Below are positions 6,254 to 8,580 of a stretch of DNA of 8,580 nt, piece after piece. The stretch lies in the NCBI GenBank assembly GCA_029258695.1, contig JARIBR010000271.1, forward strand, positions 1-8,580. The letters are read 5' to 3'. Every line of letters begins with the position of its first letter. Position 1 is the stretch's first letter. The position numbers were made by a program, and so were the translations under genes. The notes under the pieces are model-generated. The model searched no databases and had not been told where the DNA came from. It was given only the letters and a program-made list of their open reading frames with translations. The DNA comes from Quadrisphaera sp. (GTDB taxonomy: Bacteria; Actinomycetota; Actinomycetes; Actinomycetales; Quadrisphaeraceae).

Positions 6254-6289
6254 AGGGGTCAGCGGCTCAGGTGCGGGCCGCCGACCCCT
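6254..6289 (-). terminator. Proximal hairpin of a tandem terminator pair
   Basis: Bases 6254-6268 pair with 6275-6289 (AGGGGTC/GACCCCT outside, GCGGC/GCCGC inside) with one A-C mismatch and one G-T pair, around a 6-nt loop. It begins 12 nt after the PRC-barrel/DUF2382 stop codon and touches the base of the 25-bp hairpin, so the two stems are stacked almost end to end. Confidence 0.65.
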
Positions 6290-6301
6290 TCGTCGCGGTC
6301 C

Positions 6302-7165
6302 TCAGAGACGGTCGCGCTTGCCGTCGTTGTCGCGGTCCCGGTCGCGGTCGCGAGTACCGGCGTCGCCCTCGACGTCGACGTCGACGTTCTCCTTGCGGAG
6401 GTCACCCTCGACGACCTCGGTGTCGCGCACGGTCTCCTTGTCGAGACGGACGCGCTCGGTCTCGACGGTCTCCTTGCCGCCCACGACGCGCTCGCCGTGG
6501 AGGGTCACGTCGACCTCCTCCTCGCCGATGGTCGCGTTGCCCGAGCCACCGTCGGTGATGGGCTCGCGGGTGACGCGGACCTCCTCGCGCTCGACCGGCA
6601 CCTCCTCGCTCACGTGCTGGGTGGTGACGTACTTGCGCAGACGCGCGCGGCCGATGGTCTCCTCGCGGACGCCGGTGCGCAGACGCTCCTCCGACACGGT
6701 CATCGAGTCGTCGCCGGACAGGTTGGCGTCGCGGCTGCGGTCGTGGTCGCGGTCGCCGTCACGCAGACGGTCGGCGTCACGGTCGCCGTCACGCAGGCGG
6801 TCGCGGTCGCCGTCACCCACGGTGCCGGTGGTGGTGCCGGTGCCGCCGACGGCGCGACCCGAGTGGCCCAGGCCGTAGTACTCGTACAGGCGGTCCTGCT
6901 CCTCGTCGGAGATCTCGGCGTCCGGGTCGATGCTCGGGGCGTCCTTGATCTTGGACTTGTCGTAGGGCAGGCGCACGTCGTTGCCGTCGACGGAGGCGTC
7001 CGCCAGCGGGACGAAGGTCGTCTTGCTGCCGAACAGACCGGTGTTGACGGTGACGAACGAGGGCTCGCCCGTCTCCTTGTCGGTGTAGACCTCGTCGACC
7101 GAGCCGACCTTGCTGCCGTCGCTGTCGTACGCGTTACCGCCGCGGACGGCGCTGAAATCAACCAT
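6302..7165 (-). CDS. PRC-barrel and DUF2382 (YsnF/AvaK-type) domain protein
   Basis: A 287-residue soluble protein. Residues 1-98 are a PRC-barrel-like domain: GGNAYDSDGSKVGSVDEVY is the entry strand pair and EPSFVTVNTGLFGSKTTFVPL the core, followed by DEEQDRLYEYYGL. Residues 117-146 form a linker of alternating Asp and Arg, with a 10-residue unit RLRDGDRD(A/H)D repeated. Residues 155-265 are DUF2382: MTVSEERLRTGVREETIGRARL, split MTVSEERLRTG and VREETIGRARLRKYV, then EEVPVEREEVRVTREPI and VVGGKETVETERVRL. A second Asp/Arg run (TRDRDRDRDNDGKRDRL) ends the protein. This architecture is widespread in actinobacteria and associated with stress; the function is not known. ATG 7165 has the consensus ribosome site AAGGAGG five bases upstream, implying high expression. 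It is divergent from tetR and followed by tandem hairpins. Confidence 0.92.
   Translation of the reverse strand: MVDFSAVRGGNAYDSDGSKVGSVDEVYTDKETGEPSFVTVNTGLFGSKTTFVPLADASVDGNDVRLPYDKSKIKDAPSIDPDAEISDEEQDRLYEYYGLGHSGRAVGGTGTTTGTVGDGDRDRLRDGDRDADRLRDGDRDHDRSRDANLSGDDSMTVSEERLRTGVREETIGRARLRKYVTTQHVSEEVPVEREEVRVTREPITDGGSGNATIGEEEVDVTLHGERVVGGKETVETERVRLDKETVRDTEVVEGDLRKENVDVDVEGDAGTRDRDRDRDNDGKRDRL
6750..6809 (-). repeat. 30-bp repeat coding the Asp/Arg linker
   Basis: The 17-mer CGGTCGCCGTCACGCAG occurs exactly at 6750-6766 and 6780-6796, a 30-bp period equal to ten codons. Similar CGGTCG hexamers continue on both sides (from about 6730 to 6820). The repeat encodes the RLRDGDRDAD / RLRDGDRDHD units of the linker. 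Confidence 0.75.
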
Positions 7166-7170
7166 GTGTT

Positions 7171-7177
7171 CCTCCTT
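7171..7177 (-). promoter_or_regulatory. Consensus Shine-Dalgarno of the PRC-barrel/DUF2382 gene
   Basis: On the minus strand the sequence reads AAGGAGG, five bases before ATG 7165. It is the closest match to the anti-16S consensus in the window. Confidence 0.9.
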
Positions 7178-7198
7178 CTGGTGGGGCCCCTGGCTCGT

Positions 7199-7224
7199 TT
7201 ACCAGGTAAGCAGACCCTGCTACC
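7199..7224. promoter_or_regulatory. Nested inverted repeats, candidate operator
   Basis: TTACC-A-GGTAA at 7199-7209 is a perfect 5+1+5 palindrome. Its right half is reused by GGTA(A)GCAG-ACC-CTGCTACC at 7205-7224, a second dyad with one bulged base. So three TACC half-sites alternate in orientation. The block lies 34-59 nt upstream of ATG 7165 in the region shared with tetR, where a TetR dimer or another regulator could bind. Binding is inferred from position and symmetry only. Confidence 0.5.
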
Positions 7225-7239
7225 AAACCACTCTAGCGA

Positions 7240-7280
7240 CATCGACGCCAGTCCGTGTCCCCCCCGCGCTGGCTTCGATG
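7240..7280. promoter_or_regulatory. 12-bp inverted repeat in the divergent control region
   Basis: CATCGACGCCAG (7240-7251) and CTGGCTTCGATG (7269-7280) are reverse complements at 11 of 12 positions, separated by 17 nt containing a run of seven C. The dyad is centred about halfway between the two divergent genes. It could be a pair of operator half-sites or a hairpin in the leader of either transcript. Confidence 0.45.
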
Positions 7281-7320
7281 ACTGAACGTACGCGGAGGCC
7301 ACCGTCCGCAATTCTCTGCG

Positions 7321-7348
7321 TTGACGATGATCATCATCCGTGTGAAGG
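7321..7348 (+). promoter_or_regulatory. Possible tetR promoter -35 with palindrome, and tetR ribosome site
   Basis: TTGACG at 7321-7326 resembles a sigma-70-type -35 box. It touches the perfect 10-bp palindrome GATGATCATC at 7326-7335, a plausible autoregulatory site. No convincing -10 follows at the right distance, so the promoter itself is weakly supported. GAAGG at 7344-7348 lies seven bases before GTG 7356 and supports that start for tetR. Confidence 0.35.
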
Positions 7349-7355
7349 TGGACAG

Positions 7356-8045
7356 GTGCGTGCTGCCCTGTCCCGAGAACGCATCACCGCCACCGCGCTG
7401 CTGATCCTCGAGGAGCGCGGGCTCGCCGGGCTGACCATGAGGGAGCTCGGCAGGGCCCTCGACGTCGAGGCGATGTCCCTCTACCGCTACGTCCCCGGGC
7501 GCGAGGAGCTCCTCGACGCCGTGGTCGAGCGCGTGCTCGAGCTCCTCTGGTCCGACCCCGACGTCCGCCAGCGACCGGTCGACGGCTGGCAGGACTTCCT
7601 CGTGCGCCTGGCCCACGGGGTGCGCCGCATCGCCACCACCCATCCCCAGGCGTTCCCGCTGGTGGCCTCACGCCCGCCCGAGGCGCCGTGGCTGCGCCCG
7701 CCGCTGCGCAGCGTCGCCTGGGTCGAGCTGTTCCTCGCCGCCCTCGTCGACTCGGGGTTCGACGACCGGAGCGCGGCGGACGCGTACCGGTCCTTCACCT
7801 CCTTCCTCCTCGGCACGCTGCTGCTCGAGGTCGCGGAGGCCGGGGCGAAGATCACCCCCGCGGACGACCCGGCGCTGCAGAACGGGGGTTCGCCCGGGCC
7901 CCTGCCGGCAGGGGACTACCCGTTGGTCCACCGGTTGCGCCCCGAGCTCGAGCGCGACGAGATGGACCTCGAGTTCGACGAGGCGCTCGAGGACCTCGTC
8001 GACCGCATCAGCCGTCGCCTCCCCGCGACACGGCACGACGATTGA
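7356..8045 (+). CDS. TetR/AcrR-family transcriptional repressor
   Basis: A 229-residue one-component regulator. The N-terminal helix-turn-helix is at about residues 26-45, in LTMRELGRALDVEAMSLYRYV, split LTMRELGRALDV and EAMSLYRYVPGREELLDAV. It is very close to the TetR subgroup with a TetR_C_1-type ligand domain (residues 75-220, including GWQDFLVRLAHGVRRIATTHP and the RSFTSFLLGTLLLE helix). The start chosen is GTG 7356 because ALSRERITATALLIL is the normal beginning of the family and GAAGG lies seven bases upstream. An ATG at 7278 would add 26 unusual residues, and the frame is open back to 7110. The ligand is unknown. It probably controls itself and one or both neighbours: the divergent PRC/DUF2382 gene, whose shared gap holds several dyads, and the downstream gene, whose promoter spacer holds another. 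Confidence 0.9.
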   Translation: MRAALSRERITATALLILEERGLAGLTMRELGRALDVEAMSLYRYVPGREELLDAVVERVLELLWSDPDVRQRPVDGWQDFLVRLAHGVRRIATTHPQAFPLVASRPPEAPWLRPPLRSVAWVELFLAALVDSGFDDRSAADAYRSFTSFLLGTLLLEVAEAGAKITPADDPALQNGGSPGPLPAGDYPLVHRLRPELERDEMDLEFDEALEDLVDRISRRLPATRHDD

Positions 8046-8056
8046 TCTCGAGGACG

Positions 8057-8086
8057 GCACCACCCGGCGGCGGCGAGCCGTGGTGC
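8057..8086 (+). terminator. Probable terminator of tetR
   Basis: GCACCAC (8057-8063) pairs with GTGGTGC (8080-8086), and CGGC with GCCG inside can extend an alternative fold. It lies 11 nt after the tetR stop. No T-tract follows. Confidence 0.55.
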
Positions 8087-8123
8087 GGGATTCCCTCGAC
8101 AGGCTCCCGGCGCACCGCGGGAC

Positions 8124-8153
8124 TTGCTCGGCTTAGGCCGTAAGCCATAGGCT
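8124..8153 (+). promoter_or_regulatory. Candidate promoter with palindrome in its spacer
   Basis: TTGCTC (8124-8129) and TAGGCT (8148-8153) fit -35 and -10 boxes (TTGNNN and TANNNT) at 18-nt spacing. The spacer holds GGCTTA-GGCCG-TAAGCC at 8130-8146, a perfect 6-bp inverted repeat. A repressor bound there would block the polymerase. The downstream ATG is at 8218, giving a leader of about 58 nt. Confidence 0.5.
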
Positions 8154-8208
8154 GAGAAGGTCACTGACCTGTGGCACCACCGACGAACCGGGGCGCCTGA
8201 GCGCTCCT

Positions 8209-8214
8209 GGAGGA
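8209..8214 (+). promoter_or_regulatory. Ribosome binding site fixing the start at 8218
   Basis: GGAGGA lies three bases before ATG 8218 (core GGAGG spaced four). It is one of the best sites in the window and argues that the ATG is real even though the frame behind it fails later. Confidence 0.8.
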
Positions 8215-8217
8215 TCC

Positions 8218-8580
8218 ATGAGCCAGAGCAGCGGCGAAGCCCGCACCGACACCGACCCCTTCCTCACCGACCCGCCGACGTCCGCCCGCGGCGCCCACGT
8301 CGCCGAGCCCCTCGTGGTCCCGAACGACGGGCGCGAGCCCGGCCCGCCACCGGCGACGGGTTCTCCGGCCGTGGCCGTGGCGACTCCGGCCGTGGCGACT
8401 CGGGCCGCGGCGACTCGGGCCGCGGGGACTCGGGCGGCGCGAAGGACGAGGCGAAGGAGCAGGGCCGCCAGGTCGCCGGTGACGCCAAGGCCAAGGGCCA
8501 GGAGGTCGCCGGGACGGCCAAGGAGCAGGGCCGCCAGGTGAAGGACGAGGCGAAGGGCCAGGCCAAGGGCCTGCTCGACA
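8218..8580 (+). CDS. LEA-like Ala/Lys/Gln-rich stress protein, apparent -1 frameshift, partial
   Basis: From ATG 8218 the protein begins MSQSSGEARTDTDPFLTDPP and has normal actinobacterial codon use to about 8340. In that frame it then becomes an Ala/Arg-rich tail ending at TGA 8539-8541. In the frame one base back, the sequence from about 8349 is sensible: GDGFSGRG, four GRGDS units, then amphipathic repeats such as AKDEAKEQGRQVAGDAKAKG and GTAKEQGRQVKDEAKGQAKG. It is open to the window end. No ATG, GTG or TTG exists in that second frame between its last stop (8148) and the repeats, so the two pieces should be one gene broken near 8340-8360. Such repeats resemble LEA/apolipoprotein-like stress proteins of actinobacteria, often with a C-terminal membrane helix, not visible here. 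A sequencing error, a true mutation or programmed slippage are all possible. Confidence 0.65.
8373..8432 (+). repeat. 15-bp tandem repeat, four copies, coding (GRGDS)4
   Basis: Four units of the form GGCCGTGGCGACTC followed by C or G cover 8373-8387, 8388-8402, 8403-8417 and 8418-8432, with synonymous drift (CGT to CGC, GGC to GGG). Drift at silent positions of the second frame, with GRGDS kept, supports that frame as the translated one. Confidence 0.85.

Noticed and set aside
6182..7285. A 367-codon plus-strand open frame rich in Val/Ala opposite the PRC/DUF2382 gene
   Set aside because: The Val/Ala/Asp periodicity is the reverse reading of the Asp/Arg repeats and beta-strand codons. The minus-strand gene has recognised domains and a consensus ribosome site.
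8373..8432. RGDS motifs as integrin-binding adhesion signals
   Set aside because: They arise from a simple 15-bp tandem repeat in a presumably cytosolic or inner-face stress protein with no signal peptide at its N-terminus.

Overview
The base composition is very G+C-rich, with almost every third codon position G or C. Gene families typical of actinomycetes are present: GAF-ANTAR, DUF2382/PRC-barrel, a ferritin-like/VIT1 fusion and TetR with a TetR_C_1-type tail. Together these point to a high-GC actinobacterium. A Kineosporia/Kineococcus/Quadrisphaera-like lineage is a guess that a database search would have to settle. The window is ordinary chromosomal sequence. I see no rRNA, tRNA, CRISPR array, insertion sequence, integrase or phage gene.

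Layout: (i) 3-407 (+), the 3' end of a NodS-like SAM methyltransferase, closed by a strong 15-bp hairpin at 434-474. (ii) 485-2205 (-), a two-gene operon, HAD phosphatase then zinc-free quinone-oxidoreductase-like MDR protein, joined by a 4-nt GTGA overlap. (iii) 2206-2387, a divergent intergenic region with six copies of a 12-bp repeat. (iv) 2388-5041 (+), aldo/keto reductase, ferritin-like/VIT1 iron-manganese transporter and a small DUF2382 protein, ended by a hairpin at 5059-5091. (v) 5108-5941 (-), a GAF-ANTAR putative RNA-binding antiterminator. (vi) 6200-6289, two adjacent hairpins, one with a perfect 25-bp stem. (vii) 6302-7165 (-), PRC-barrel plus Asp/Arg-rich linker plus DUF2382. (viii) 7166-7355, a divergent control region unusually rich in inverted repeats. 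(ix) 7356-8045 (+), a TetR-family repressor. (x) 8218-end (+), an Ala/Lys/Gln-rich LEA-like protein whose reading frame appears broken by a -1 shift, cut by the window edge.

The genes from about 2.4 kb onward look like a stress or envelope-protection neighbourhood: metal storage/transport, carbonyl reduction, two DUF2382 proteins, an ANTAR regulator and a LEA-like protein. That theme is inferred from families and proximity. No known named system is assembled here, and I found no convincing wholly new one. The points most worth a second look are the frameshift with (GRGDS)4 repeats, the dense inverted repeats between the divergent PRC/DUF2382 and tetR genes, the tandem hairpins, and the Asp/His-rich DUF2382 protein beside the VIT1 transporter.
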